From Ichthyophis bannanicus (lineage: Eukaryota; Chordata; Amphibia; Gymnophiona; Ichthyophiidae), in NCBI GenBank assembly GCA_033557465.1, contig CM066035.1, forward strand, positions 246,406,869-246,470,868: 64,000 nt of DNA, in the 5' to 3' direction. Positions 1 to 11,534 of this stretch are shown here, piece after piece. A program made the translations under genes and the position numbers. The notes under the pieces were generated by a model that was not told where the DNA came from, made no database searches, and was given only the letters and a program-made list of their open reading frames with translations. Position 1 is the first letter of the stretch. Each line of letters begins with the position of its first letter.

Positions 1-1072
1 GAAGAGGAGGGGAGCCAGAACTGAGCCTTGCAGAAAGCCACAGGTTAGGGGGGTAGAGGGGGACGAGGCAGATCTGCAAGGCACTGAGAAGGAACGTGAG
101 GACAGGAAGGACTGAAACCAGTGAAGGGTTGTGTCCCAGAGTCCACAGTCAGAGAGATGATAAAGTAGAAGATGGTGATCTACCAAATCAAAGTCTGCGG
201 AGAGATCCAAGGAAATTGCAAGAGAAATATTGCCTTGTTCATGAGCAGTGAGTGTTTCGTTGTGCATAGAAAAAAAGATAGTGTCTGTGCTATGGCCAGT
301 GTGGAAACCAGATTGGCATGGATGCAAGAAGTGAGTAGAATCCAAGTGTGAAGAGAGTTGAGCGAAGACTAGTTTCTCAAGGACCTTGGAAGGGAAGGGA
401 AGATTAAATTAAAAATTGGACGCCAGCTAGCCAAAGTGTTTGCATCAGGTGAAGGCTTTTTAAGGATGGGACAGACAAGGGCATGCTTCCATAGAGAGGG
501 AAAGATACCTGAAACAAGACTGGAATTAAAGATGGAGGATACAAAATGAAGAAGGTCAAGGGAAGGTTCCATGATCTAAAAGGAAGGGATAGGGTCAGAG
601 GGGCATGAAGTCTTATGGGATGAATTGATAACCTTGAGTAGGGTGGTGGCAGTGATGGGCTGGAAGGAAGACCAAAGATGAGGGAAGGTAGAGGTTGGTA
701 GGGAGGGGGAGGATGGTGGTGAAGGAACCCATGCAGGTGTGGGGAGGGAAGATGAAACATCTGTTGTCTGGGAATGGAGAGGAGGAAACTTGGAACGGTG
801 CACAGCAATCTTCTCAGAAAAATAGCTGGCAAGCGAGAGGGATCAGGCAGAGGAGGGTGAACTGAGGGTGCTGAGCTGTCGGTGACCTATGAAAGAGAGC
901 ACAACACTGAAAAAAGTTGCTAGAGGGATTTGAGAAAAAATAATGGTGGTGTAGTAGGTCTTTTTAGCTGAGGAGATTTGAGCTTTGTAGTGGTGGCGAG
1001 AAAGAAGGAAGTGAAGAAGGCTAGTGGGGGTAGGTAGAAGCCGCATCTTGAGATCTAGAGTATACAGCCCCT
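1..1072 (-). pseudogene. L2-like LINE reverse-transcriptase remnant
   Basis: On the minus strand, pieces in several frames read as the middle of a non-LTR retrotransposon polymerase. In order they are a basic linker (about 1046-843), a segment ending in a 'SGIFPSLWKHALVCPILKKP' RT block (572-369), and, toward position 1, a degraded stretch resembling the FxDFDLVDHHLL and GxxQGSVLxPLLF RT motifs. The order linker, RT blocks 1-2, then later RT blocks fits one 5'-to-3' LINE copy running off the left edge. Several frameshifts and stops make it inactive. The L2/CR1-group assignment is from motif style only. Confidence 0.6.
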
Positions 1073-1288
1073 TTTCTTTAAGAATGGTAGAATGGAAAGA
1101 ACAGTATGCATTTTGAATTTCTCTGTGTGAAGAAATAGCATTGTAATTTTTAGGATGAGGAAATACCTGTAGTAGAAGCTCCTATTTTATTCCCATGGTG
1201 AGACTGGATCTATGGCACTGGACTAAAGGACTAAAGAACTCAAGAACACAGGAAACAACATAAGCATTAGCAAGTTAGATATAAGACA

Positions 1289-2298
1289 TTGATAAGGCTG
1301 GCAAAAAGAGAATTTGAAAAGAAGCTTGCTGTGGAAGCAAAAACACATAATAAAAACTTTTCCAAGTACATTCATAGCAAAAAACCTGTAAGAGAGGCCG
1401 TTGGATCATTGGACGATAGAGGGATAAAAGGGGCGCTAAGGGAGGACAAGGCCATAGCAGAGAGACTGAATAAATTATTTGCTTCAGTCTTTATTGAAGA
1501 AGATGTAGGGCAGTTACCCATGCCTGAAATGGCATATAAAGGTGATGTAGCAGAAGAATTGAAAGAAATATTGATAAACCGGAAGGATGTATTACAACTG
1601 TTTGATAAACTGAAGAGTAGCAGATCCCTTGGATCGGTTGTTATACATCAAAGGGTTTTGAAAGAATTGAACTACAAGACTGCAGACTTACTATTTAATC
1701 TGTGAACTATCATTAAAATCATCTTTAGTACCTGAGGATTGGACAATGGCCAATGTAACTCCAATTTTTAAAAAAGGTTCCAGGAGTGATCCAGGAAACT
1801 ACAGATCAGTGAGACTGACATCAATACCGGGCAAAATGGTAGAAACCATTATAAAGAATAAAATTGCTCAACATGTAGATTAGCCATGGCTTAATGTGAG
1901 AAAGCCAACATGGATTTAGCCAAGGAAAGTTTTGTTTTACTAATCTGTTATATTTTTTTGAAGGTGTGAATAAACAGGTAGACAAAGGTGAGTCGGTTCA
2001 TATAGTGTACCTGGATTTTCAGAAAGCCTTTGACAAGGTCACTCATGAGAGATTCTTGGCAAAATTAAAAAGTCATGAGATTCGAGGCATTGTGGTATTG
2101 TGGATCAGGAACTGGTTAAAAGATAGAAAGCAAAGAGTAGGGCTAATTGGCCAATTTTCTCAATGGAGAAAGGTGAATAGCGGAGTACCCCAGGGATCTG
2201 TGCTAGGCCCGCTGCTTTTTAAAATATTCATAAATGACCTGGAAATACGAATAACACGTGAGGTGATCAAATTTGCAGATGACACTAAAATTATTTAA
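1289..2298 (+). pseudogene. CR1 RT/connector pseudogene (family A)
   Basis: Two stop-free stretches, 1289-1705 and 1966-2298, carry the connector region before RT and then RT core motifs. Visible are YLDFQKAFDKV (catalytic Asp block), SGVPQGSVLGPLLF, and FADDTKII, the FADD active-site box. The 1706-1965 gap still resembles RT block 2 (a WTMANVTPIFKKGS-like reading) but has stops. This is an LINE-encoded reverse transcriptase used for target-primed integration, now dead through frameshifts. The RT motif order is intact, so the CR1/Jockey-group call is secure while the exact family name is not. Confidence 0.75.
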
Positions 2299-2397
2299 AG
2301 TTGTTAAAATGCAAGAGGATTGTGAAAAATTATAAGAGGACCTTGAAAAACTGGATATCCAGATGGCAGATGAAATTTAATGTGTACAAGTCCAAAG

Positions 2398-2494
2398 ACC
2401 CCCCACACTGGACATTTGTGTTATTTGTGAACCACGCTTATGTTGAATAGTGCAGTATAGAAAAATGCTAAATAAATAAATAAAATAAATAAAT
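2398..2494 (+). repeat. SINE/L2 3'-tail insertion in CR1
   Basis: A 97-bp insert ends in a TAAA-rich tail (AAATAAATAAATAAAATAAA) and carries the motif of the L2-type tail (AACCACGCTTATGTTGAATAGTGCAGTATA). It splits CR1 sequence and is flanked on both sides by AAAG (2394-2397 and 2495-2498), a plausible short target duplication. The full SINE at 52088-52381 also sits between AAAG repeats. Confidence 0.6.
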
Positions 2495-3473
2495 AAAGAT
2501 ATGCAGCTAGGAAAGAGCAACTCAAACTATGCTTACACGATGCAAGGTACCGCTTTAGAAATCACCGCCCAGGAAAAAGGTTTGTGTCATCATGGATAAT
2601 ATGTTGAAACCCTCTGCCCAGTGTGCAGCAGTGGCCAAGAAAGCAAATAGAATGCTAGAAATCATAAGGAAAGGAATGGAGAATAAAACAAAGGATATTC
2701 TAATACCTCTGTATCGTTCCATGGTGCAACCACACCTTGAATATTGTGTGCAATTCTGGTTGCCATAGCAGAATTAGAAAAGGTACTAAGAAGGGTGACA
2801 GAAATGGTAAAGGAAATGAGGAGATGCTTAAAAGGTTGGGGTTCTTCAACTTGGAAAGAGGCGATTGAAGAGGGATGTGATAGAGGTCTATAAAATAACA
2901 AATGGAGTGGAACAAGTAAACTTAGATTGATTGTTTACACCATCAAAAAGTAGAAAGATTAGAGGACACACAATGAAGCTACAATGCAAGCTAAGATTAA
3001 TAAGAGAAAATATTGTTTTACTCAATGCATAATCAAACTCTGGAATTCATTACTGGAGGATGTAGTAAAAGCTGTTAGTGTACCTGGGTTTAAAAATGGT
3101 TTGGACAAATTACTCCAGAAAAGATCCATAAACCATTATTAAAGAGGACCCAGGAAATCCACTGCTTGCCTCGGGACAAACATTGTGGGATCTGTGTGCC
3201 TCCTTGGAAACCTGCCAGGTACTTGTGACCTGGATTGGCCACTGTTGGAAACAGGATACTGGGCTTGATGGACCTTGGTCTGACCCAGTAAGGCATTTCT
3301 TATGTTCTTATGTTCTTAACAACTTCACTAGTAACACCCCTCGGTAGAAGGAAAAAATTCAAATACGACAGAGAAAATCCTTCTCCACTAATTGCTCTTG
3401 GGGAAAACCACATGTGCACCCAAATTAACTACCATCACAAAAAGTATCATAAAAAATATATAATGAAGGTATT

Positions 3474-3668
3474 GCATAGTTACTCACCTGTAGCAGGTGA
3501 TCTCTGGGAACTGCAGGAATTTAGTCTTCACATATGTAAGTGGGTATCGTCGGTACTGGCGGAGCCTGCGCGGGAACGCTCCCCAGCGTCCAATTAGAAA
3601 GCTTTTGGGAGCATCCCACAGCGCCTGCGTGCTGCCTTCCCGCCTTTCCCAACTGCCTCTCTCCAGTT
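3474..3668. repeat. DIRS left inverted terminal repeat with extension
   Basis: Positions 3501-3668 are a near-identical inverted copy of 9020-9190, including the shared blocks TAGTCTTCACATATGTAAGT and GTGGGTATCGTCGGTAC. The outer part (3474-3500, GCATAGTTACTCACCTGTAG...) is absent from the right end but is repeated, inverted, in the internal complementary region. This asymmetry is typical of DIRS ends. Confidence 0.88.
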
Positions 3669-3749
3669 GAGTTTTAAAGCTGAGACAAAGAGAGAGAGAG
3701 GGAAAGGAAACAAAAGAGAGATACAACTCCTAGGGGAGGTGGGTGGGTT

Positions 3750-3846
3750 GTGAAGACTAAATTCCTGCTGTTCCCGGAGATCACCTGTTACAGGTGAGTA
3801 ACTATGCTATCTCCAGGAACAAGCAGGAATGTAGTCTTCACATATG
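3750..3846. repeat. DIRS internal complementary region (ICR)
   Basis: The left half (3750-3812) is the inverse of the left ITR including its extension. The right half (about 3813-3846, TATCTCCAGGAACAAGCAGG onward) is the inverse of the outer right ITR. The ICR therefore carries both element ends joined, the template that known DIRS models use to bring the termini together as a circle before recombinase-mediated insertion. It lies just 3' of the recombinase stop, as expected. Confidence 0.88.
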
Positions 3847-3965
3847 GGGACTCCCTAGCTACTGATGCCAGGGAGAGACCTCAGAAGTTGTGTGCCCTTG
3901 TGAAAGGGCTCCACTTCCCCCCATGGATCTCTGGCATCCTACCGGGAATGGTGGGTAGGAGTTGA

Positions 3966-5162
3966 TTAAGTATGGAACAGGTGTTGTAGAACAGCCTGAC
4001 CAAACAAGGCATCCCAGCGGGAGTCCTTGTCTAAGCAGTAATGGGCTGTGAAAGTATGAACGGAGGCCTAAGTAGCTGCTCGACAGATGTCGTCAATAGA
4101 CACAGAGTGTAGATGAGCCATTGAGGCTGCCATGGCTCTCACATTGTGAGCTGTGACATGGCCTTCCAGAGAAAGGTTCTTACTCTGATAGGTAAAAGAA
4201 ATACACCGTGCAATCCAATTGGACAATGTTCTCTTGGAGACTGGAAGTCCCAAATGAGAAGGATCAAAAGCAACAAAGAGTTGAGAGGACATTCTATGTT
4301 GCTGTGTCCTTTGTAAGTAAAAGGCAAGTGCTCTTTTACAGTCCAAAGTATGAAGATTCCTTTCTGCATTTGAAGCATGAGGCCTTGGAAAAAATACAGG
4401 CAGGTAAACTTCTTGGTTTAAATGAAAAGGTGAGACCACCTTTGGCATAAAGTGTGGATGAGTCCTAAGGACTACCTTATCATGATGGAACCCCGTATAA
4501 GGAGGATCAGCAACTAATGCTTGCAATTCACTGATGCGACGTGCTGATGTGATTGCAATGAGAAAGATAACTTTCCAGGAAAGGAATTTCAAGGAGGTAG
4601 TAGCTAAAGGTTCAAAAGGCGGCTTCATGAGCTGGCCAAGAACCAGATTCAGGTCCCATGCCACTGGTGGTGGCCTAATGGGAGGCTTAGTTAGAAGAAA
4701 GCCCCTCATAAATCTCGCTATGAGAGGATGAGAGGAAATAGGCTGCCCATTCAAAGGCTTTAAAGAAGCTGAAATAGCACTTAAATGGACTCTTACTAAG
4801 TTAGTCTTAAGTCCTGCATTAGATAAATGAAGGAGATACTCCAGTAATGATTCCAGAGATATCGCAAGGGGGTCAAGACCCTTCTGCAAACACCATATGG
4901 AAAACCTTTTCCACTTGAAAGCATAAGAGCGTCTTGTGGAAGGTTTACTGGAAGCATAAAGGACATCCTTTACTTGTTGAGAAAGGTTAAGACCATGAAG
5001 GTCTAGGCTCTCAGCAACCAGGCCCTGAGATGCAGAGAGTGGAGATTTGGATGCTACAACATCCCGTCCTCCTGAGACAGCAGACCTGGAGCAGATCCGA
5101 GATCCAGAGATGGAGCTTGAGAGAGATGTAGGAGCAGAGGGTACCACACTTGCCGTGGCCAA
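3966..5162 (-). pseudogene. DIRS tyrosine recombinase (one premature stop)
   Basis: Integrates the DIRS circle by phage-integrase-type chemistry. Read from 5162, the N-terminal SAM-like core-binding part contains YASSKPSTRRSYAFKWKRF and a helical stretch. The catalytic domain shows Arg in SARRISELQAL and the His-x-x-Arg box in HNVRAMAASMA. A TAG at 4068-4070 ends the open frame after DICRAAT. Translation in the same frame continues 34 codons with an HY pair ten codons after the stop, where the nucleophilic Tyr is expected, and reaches a natural TAA at 3966-3968. The one-codon break (TGG to TAG is the simplest reading) removes the active Tyr. The frame differs from pol and begins 17 bases after the pol stop. 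Confidence 0.9.
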
Positions 5163-5178
5163 TGTGGAGCTATGAGAA

Positions 5179-7305
5179 TCATTTGGCCTGGCCTCTGTCT
5201 CTCTGAAGCTTGAATAGGGTTTTGGGAATTAAGGGAATGGGTGGAAAGGCATATAGGAAGTCCTGACCCCAATGGAGGAAGAAAGCATCCCTGGCCTTAG
5301 AACCCTGAGCCGGAATTCTGGAACAGAACCGGGGAAGTTTGGCATTTAGTGGACTTGCAAAGAGGTCTATGTCCAGGGTTCCCCAAATTTGAAAAGTTCT
5401 TGCTACCTGGTCTGCATGGAGAGACCATTTGTGTGGGAGCAGAACTCGACTGAGTCTGTCTGCCCAAGAGTTTTGAATGCCTGGCAGATACACCGCAAGG
5501 AGATGAATCTGATGCTCTCTGGCGAGGGCCCATAGTCGCAAAGCTTCGTTGCAAAGCGACAGAGAGCCTGTTCCTCCCTGCTTGTTCAGATAGAACATAG
5601 CTACTTGATTGTCCGTCTGAATTTGGACTGTCTTGTAGCTTAGCTGGGTGTGGAACACTCAAAGAACAAGGAAGATTGCTCTGAGTTCTAGGAGATTGAT
5701 ATGTAAGTGGGTCTCCTGTGGAGTCCAGGTGCCTTGGGTAGAGAGATCTTGCAGGTGAGCTCCCCAACCCAGCTGTGAGGCATCTGTTGTTAGAGTGACC
5801 TGGGGTAGGGGCTGCTGGAAAGGGGACCCTACCAACAGGTTTTGGGTTGACTGCCACCATTGGAGAGACAAAATAAGGCGACTTGTGTTTGCTATTTTGT
5901 CTGATAGGCACCCTGAAGCCTGAGTCCACTGAGTAGATAGAGTCCATTGGGCTGCTCTCATATGGAGGCAAGCATAGGGGACCACATGCACGGTAGATGC
6001 CCTGTGGCCTAGTAATTGTAACATTTCCTGAGCAGTGAGATGAGTTTTCAACACTACCTGGGAGGCTAACTGCACAATGCGAAGGCAGCGGGGCTGTGGA
6101 ATATAGGCCCTTGTTTTTCTGGTATCCAGCCAAGCTCCTATAAACTCTAGAGACTGAGTGGGAGTTAGGCTGGATTTTGGGATGTTTATGACCAGGCCCA
6201 AATACTGAAGGATACGCATTGTGCAAGATAAAGAAATCCTGGCCTCTGACTCTGATGAGGCTCGAATGAGCCAGTCGTCTAAGTAGGGGAAGACGAATAT
6301 TCCTAGAGTGCGAAGAAATGCTGCTACCACAGCCATGCATTTTGTAAATACCCTTGGTGCTGAGGCCAGGCCAAAAGGAAGCACCCTGTAATGGTAGTGC
6401 TTTCCTTGAAAAAGAAACCGAAGGAATCTTCGGTGAGTTGGATGGATGAGAACATGAGTGTAAGCATCCTTGAGATCTAGAGAACAAAGCCAATCCTGAC
6501 TCTGAAGGTATGGCAGCAGAGTTCCCAGAGAAATCATCTTGAATTTCTCTTTGAACAGGAATTTGTTCAATTCTCTGAGGTCCAAAATTGGTCTGTGTCC
6601 CCCTGTTTTCTTTGGGATAAGGAAATAGGGGGAGTAAAACCCTGTACCCTGTTGGCGAATGGGTACCTCTTCTATTGCCCCTTGGGCAAGAAGCATAGTG
6701 ACCTCTTGACCTAACAGGTTGTTGAGAGAGGTCTGTGAATTGAACTGTCTTACCATCGTGGGAGGGGGCATGCGAAAGAAGTGAAGCTTGTACCCCTCTT
6801 TTATAATGGAGAGAGTCCAATCTTCTGCTGTTATTTGCCCCCACCTGGGGGCAAAATGACACAATCTTCCTGGAATGGTGGAAGGTTCTGGTCCGCTGAG
6901 GGCCAGGAAGGCTAAGTTCTCTAGATGGAAGTCAAAGGCCTTGTGGAGGCTGAGACTGCTGAGACGGTTGAGGCTTAGCAGTCTTTGCTTTCCTTTGTTT
7001 AGGTGGTTGTTGACCCTTTCGGGCAGACTGACCTGCAGAACGTCCCTGCTGGATATAAGAGAGGTAAAACCTCTTCTTTTTGGAGAAGAATAGTTTTTTG
7101 AAAGATTTCTTCCTTGCAGGATCAGCTGTAGCTTTGGATAATCTATCCAAAGTGGAGCTATCAGCATCCAGTTCATTAGCTTTCTGTTGCCAATTTTTGC
7201 CAAAGAGATTCTCATCTGTACAAGGGATATTGCCCAGTTTGTCCTGTACCCAGAGCTCAAAGTCAGATGCCTGGAGCCAGGCAATCCTACGTGCACCCAT
7301 GGCAA
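5179..7305 (-). pseudogene. DIRS pol: reverse transcriptase and RNase H (one stop)
   Basis: One frame of about 708 codons, interrupted only by TGA at 5659-5661. The RT domain shows SPYFLIPKKTGGHRPILDLR, then SLDLKDAYTHVLIHP (first catalytic Asp), FGLASAPRVF, and FPYLDDWLI (YLDD active site). RNase H follows with TTDASQLGWGAHL, LLELRAI just before the stop, and TDNQVAMFYLNKQGG and WADRLSR after it, so the stop falls inside RNase H. A further conserved C-terminal block (IDLFASPLNAKLPRF) follows. The start overlaps the gag 3' end by 374 bases in another frame, suggesting frameshift or re-initiation in the ancestor. Confidence 0.92.
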
Positions 7306-8788
7306 TGGCAGAGGTTCTGCTTATGCACTCAAAACAGTCAAAAGCTGCACGATTGACAATCTTGGAAACATCCTGGGCATGTTTAACCAGTGTGAGAAAA
7401 TCCTGCCTCTTATCATCAGGAAGGAGAGGGCTCAAAATCTCCAAATCTCCTGTGACTTCCTTAAGGAACTTTCCCATATATAAAATATAGGAACTGATCC
7501 TGGCAGAAAGCATGGAAGCCTGGAAAGTATGACGTCCATAGGCATGCAAAGTTCTACACTCACGTCCTAGAGGATTAGAGGCATGCCTCTTTGCACTCCT
7601 GATCCTTCTCATAGCTGATTCCACTACAATGGAATGGTGAGGAAGCTGAGTCTTCTGGAAGCCAGGACAAGGAGGTACTCGATACATGGTATCCAGTCTA
7701 CGAGAGTGAGGAGAGGTGGTAAGAGGTGTTTCCTACATTCTTAACATGAGATCATGTAAGATCTCATGAATAGGCAAAGTAGCTGCCTCCTTAGGAGCCT
7801 TGGGATATTGTAAAATCTCCAACTCCTTTGCTCTGGGCTCTGTTTCAGGAGCCACTGTAATTGAAAGACCTTGAGCCACCTTCCTGATAAAATCCTGAAA
7901 GGATATATCCTCTGGAGGGGACATCCTGCGGTTAGGAGAGGAAGGCTCCTCCGGGAGAAGTACTCCAGTACCGACCGAACTGTCAGAATCCTCAGACTCC
8001 TCCGAGGATTCAAAGTACCTCCTATCTGGGTGCTCTTGTAGAGCACGATACCCATACCGATCGAAGCCGGTGTTGGGGGGGATCGGTACCGGTTTTTCAG
8101 TACCGTAAGACATAGCATGACTCGGTGCCGGCAATGCAGACACCGATGTCGATGCTGTTGGTACTGGTACCGATACCGGTGCCGGAACCGGTGCCGGTAC
8201 CAGCTGAACTGTCTGAAGCGGTTCCGAGGGTATCGATGCCGCAAGGAGAGCCGCCAGACTGCGTTCAATAGCCAGAAATCTCTGGTCTATCTATGCTGCC
8301 GATGCCTGGGTATCAGTACCGGAGAAAGCGGCCGGTACCCCAGAGCATGGCACCAGTAGTTCTGCCGAGGTTGAGGCCTCGAGAACATCCTGGAGCCCCG
8401 ATAATGCTTTGGAAGCTGAAGCCTTCCGCCGGGGCAATTTTGCCGGTGCAAGTCACTCAAGGGCAACGCCAGAGGCATCTCGATGCTTGGAAGGAGATCT
8501 ACCCTTTGAGGACCGGCCAGACTTATGTTTAGTTACCTGAGATCCATGGGAGGAAGACGAAGCCCTGGAAGACGTCCATGCCACAGAGGCTGCATCGGAG
8601 GGAAAAAGGGTGCTGAGCTTAGCAGCTCGGTTTTGTCGACCCCTCTTCGACATCATCCCACAGGTCATACACTCCGAAATGGAGTGGTCAGGACCTAAAC
8701 ATTTGAGGCACCACTCATGGGTGTCAGTGACGGAGATGGTACCGCCACACTTGGTACACTTCTTAAAACCCAAAGCGGGTTTTTCCAT
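6932..8788 (-). pseudogene. DIRS gag-like ORF (three in-frame stops)
   Basis: Start is taken as the Met at 8788 because the first zinc-binding block follows at once (KKCTKCGG...WCLKCLG...ECMTCG), a cysteine-rich N-terminus seen in vertebrate DIRS ORF1. The open frame extends upstream to 9148 only by read-through of the ITR. In-frame stops lie at 8453-8455, 8291-8293 and 7733-7735; between them the frame stays open. The middle is rich in Pro, Val and Thr around 8150-8260, then an acidic Ser-rich block (ESSEESEDSDSS). The C-terminal half is helical and ends in a basic Lys/Gln-rich tail, consistent with nucleic-acid binding. Nucleocapsid-like role is inferred. Confidence 0.82.
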
Positions 8789-9019
8789 AGTAAAGGAAAT
8801 TTTGGGCCTAGTGCCCAAAATGGCGCGTGCACCCGAAGAAGAAAAAATTTGGAAAAAGAAAATATTATTATTATTAATTGTTTTTAAAAGAAAGAAAGAC
8901 AGAACCAGCGGTACCGGTATAGCATCGAGGGAAGGCAGATGAGACCACAAAAAAGGAGAATAGGAAAAATTTTCTGCGGTGACAGGAATGACAACCTGCT
9001 GGCTCCGCGTAAAATGAAA

Positions 9020-9190
9020 AACTGGAGAGAGGCAGTTGAGAAAGGCGGGAAGGCAGCACGCAGGCACTGTGGGATGCTCCCAAAAGCTTTTTAATTGGAC
9101 GCTGGGGAGCGTTCCCGCGCAAGCTCCGTTGGTACCGACGATACCCACTTACATATGTGAAGACTACATTCCTGCTTGTTCCTGGAGATA
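9020..9190. repeat. DIRS right inverted terminal repeat
   Basis: Reverse complement of 3501-3668 with few mismatches. Its outer edge, ...CCTGGAGATA at 9190, is also represented in the internal complementary region, which fixes the element boundary. It includes the leader upstream of the gag start. Confidence 0.88.
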
Positions 9191-9860
9191 ACGAACCATC
9201 AGAATGGAGCCATGTAAGCTTTTACTGTTAGTGTGCTTATATTACTAGCTCCCCATTTTCATTCATCAGAATCTGATACATCCATCAGTATCCATTTACT
9301 AGAAATATCCAACTTGTTCTATTTCATTTGTTCTGTCTTCATATTATTTACTGTATCTCATTTTCCTTTATATAAAATGCAGAGATTTCCTCTTCCACTT
9401 TCATACGGGTACACCACCATAACATTCAATTGCATATTTTCACACAATCAAAGATGTCAACTTAATTTTCATTATAATCGCTGGGTACCAAGGGCAGACC
9501 ACACATTGGAATGGATATTGAAGTGTTTAGAAATTTAGGAGCAGTTGATCAACAGATAAGTTTAAGTTTATAAGAGCAATTGCAGCAATTATAATAAAAG
9601 AAAAAAGGGGAAGAGATCAGAAAAAAGAATAAAGAAAAAAAAACCAGGTTTGTCAACAATCAGTCCATAGCAATAATATCGAGATCAGTGAGATGCTCCC
9701 TACACAGTCCCCCAAACAGGATGGTAAGTCTGACTGAGGCCATCTTGACATCAAGGGGCTTCATGATACCAGTCCCACTCAGGGGGCAATCAGTATGGTA
9801 GCAGTTTCACCTCTTTTGACTAGTTAATACTAATTGCATCTTAAGGCATGATAACTCTTA
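9191..9860. other. Unassigned spacer
   Basis: AT-rich sequence between the DIRS element and GTATG copy a. No coding region longer than a shadow frame, no recognised repeat and no RNA gene were seen. Confidence 0.4.
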
Positions 9861-11437
9861 GGGGTATGTTTACTAAACAGCACTAATGTCACAGCGGCGA
9901 CATTATCGTGCGATAAGTGACGTTATCGTGCGATAATGGTGCATTACCATGTGATAACATCATGTATTGTGCGATAACGTCTCCAGCGGCGTTAAGGTAC
10001 ACAGAGGGTGGAGTAAGGCTCCCCAGAGGGCGGAGATAAGGGGTCAATGGGCAGAGAGTGGGCAGGGAGAGGCCCCAGGTACACTAACTCTGTGAAATCA
10101 GGGTCTGAAAATTAACGCCACTGAAAACCTTGCGTTAGAGGCACATTTGCAGGAGAGAGAAACCAGTTCAGTCAGCAATGTACAGCAAAGGCAGGGAGAC
10201 TCAGATAAATGATAGTAGTGATACATGTGCAGTAACAAAACATGCAAAAACCAGAGATAATGACCAAAACTAAAATAGAAATACAAAACACAGAGCTGGC
10301 CAATAGAAACAAACAACGATAAATGGTAATCAACACTACCCATAAAGAATAAAAAGGAAGATGTCACTTTTGGAAGGGTCAAAACTGATTCCCTCCACAA
10401 AGTGAATGTTCCAACATTGATAGTGTTGATGAGGGTTTGCTATGGTGTATATTGGGCATCTTGCTTATATGGCTTTCACATGTTCAGCAACAGCAGAGTG
10501 GCCACGTAGGAAAGGGCACTATGGTGATGGTGTAAATGGGGTATAGGGGGCTGCAGGCGGCACATGCAGTGGGCCAGCTGGGGCACAGGGTGGACTAGGC
10601 AGATGCCTACCTGGCACATAGGAATGCAGAGACTGAAAAGCAGCAAGACAGCAACTGACCAGGGTCCAACATGACCACGAGTGTACGTCCCACAGTGTCC
10701 CAGGGGACAGTACCCAGCAGGTAACCCCAAGGGCACAAAACATTGGCAGTCAGTGCCAAGGGGAAGTGCAAATGGCCATGTCAGCACCCCTACCCCATAT
10801 CACGCACCATAGGCAGCCGCCTACCAGCACACTGGATGGCCTGGGACTGCGCACCACCAGCACCACCGGCATAAGGGCATGTCAGCATGACGGCGGAGGG
10901 GTGCTGGTGGTGGAGGGGGCAGCGGCATCTGCCCACAGAGGACCAAGGCCAAGCCCTGTTTAGGTAGGTGCCGTGCATGGCAAAAGACAAGGTCTGTCTG
11001 ACGAACAGTAATGGTATCCCCAGGGAATGACCTGCCTCTGCAGCAACAGTTTGGTGCAGTACACACAGCCAGTGTGTTCAGGAGCAGAAGGTCACAGGTT
11101 CAAGTCCCAGCTGTGGCTCCTTCAGACCATGTCACCATATTTTACCCAGTACTAAACCGTGGTAGTAAAGAAGGAACCTTTATTGCAGATAAAATAAACA
11201 TGCCATAAATGACTATATTTTACCCTACAGAGCACATACACCATAGACATGTGCAGTCCCTAGAGCAGAGGTTCCCAACTGCAGTCCTGGAGGGCCAAAC
11301 ACCATTCAGGTTTCATACTGTCCCTAAGAAATTTGCTTGAGATGCATTTGCATACACCACCCCCATTGTATGCAAATGTATCTCATGAATGCATATTTAT
11401 TAGGGACAGCATGAAAACCTGAACCGTGTTTGACCCA
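9861..11437 (+). mobile_element. GTATG-family composite element, copy a (right part missing)
   Basis: Starts with GGGGTATGTTTACTAAAC after flank TTA. It then follows the same order as copies e and f: GATAACGT-rich palindromic zone, GGCGGAGATAAGGGGTCAAT block, a tRNA-like cassette at 11050, and the start of the nested 195-bp MITE at 11265. It stops abruptly inside the MITE, where CR1-A copy 2 begins. No protein-coding content. Confidence 0.75.
11050..11117 (+). other. tRNA-like cassette in GTATG copy a
   Basis: Contains an A-box-like TGGTGCAGTACAC and a B box GGTTCAAGTCC, with spacing as in a tRNA gene. The T arm (ACAGG TTCAAGT CCCAG) partly pairs. The same cassette recurs in copies b, c, e and f. 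Not a canonical tRNA: the anticodon arm does not fold convincingly. Confidence 0.5.
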
Positions 11438-11534
11438 CATGGATTTAGCCAAGAAAAGTCTTGTTTTACCAATCTGTTATATTTTTTGGAAGCTCTGAAT
11501 AAACAAGTAGATAAAGGTGAGACAGTTGATATAG

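Larger units (their letters stand above)
1190..3317 (+). mobile_element. CR1-type LINE, copy A1 (decayed, complete 3' end)
   Basis: A plus-strand non-LTR retrotransposon fragment. RT-bearing segments at 1289-2298 are followed by a 3' region ending at about 3317 in the repeated octamer-like tail TTATGTTCTTATGTTCTTA. The last 150 bases (tract around 'CTTGATGGACCTTGGTCTGA') recur at 28478-28608, which defines family A in this window. The copy is 5'-truncated, carries many indels, and contains a short SINE-tail insertion at 2398-2494. Confidence 0.75.
3474..9190 (-). mobile_element. DIRS-type tyrosine-recombinase retrotransposon (near complete)
   Basis: A 5.7-kb element read right to left. The order is right inverted terminal repeat (ITR), gag, pol (RT and RNase H), tyrosine recombinase, internal complementary region, left ITR. 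This order, inverted rather than direct terminal repeats, no integrase or protease, and no obvious target duplication are diagnostic of DIRS. All domains are present but gag has three in-frame stops, pol one and the recombinase one, so this copy is inactive while still young enough for every frame to be followed. Left flank is A/T-rich unique DNA after CR1-A1; right flank begins at ACGAACCATC. Confidence 0.92.

Noticed and set aside
404..832. 142-codon minus-strand frame
   Set aside because: Overlaps the L2-like RT remnant in other frames and lacks LINE motifs.
5297..6862. 521-codon open frame on the minus strand
   Set aside because: It overlaps the DIRS RT/RNase H in another frame, has no domain motifs and is Ser/Pro/His-rich as expected of a shadow frame.
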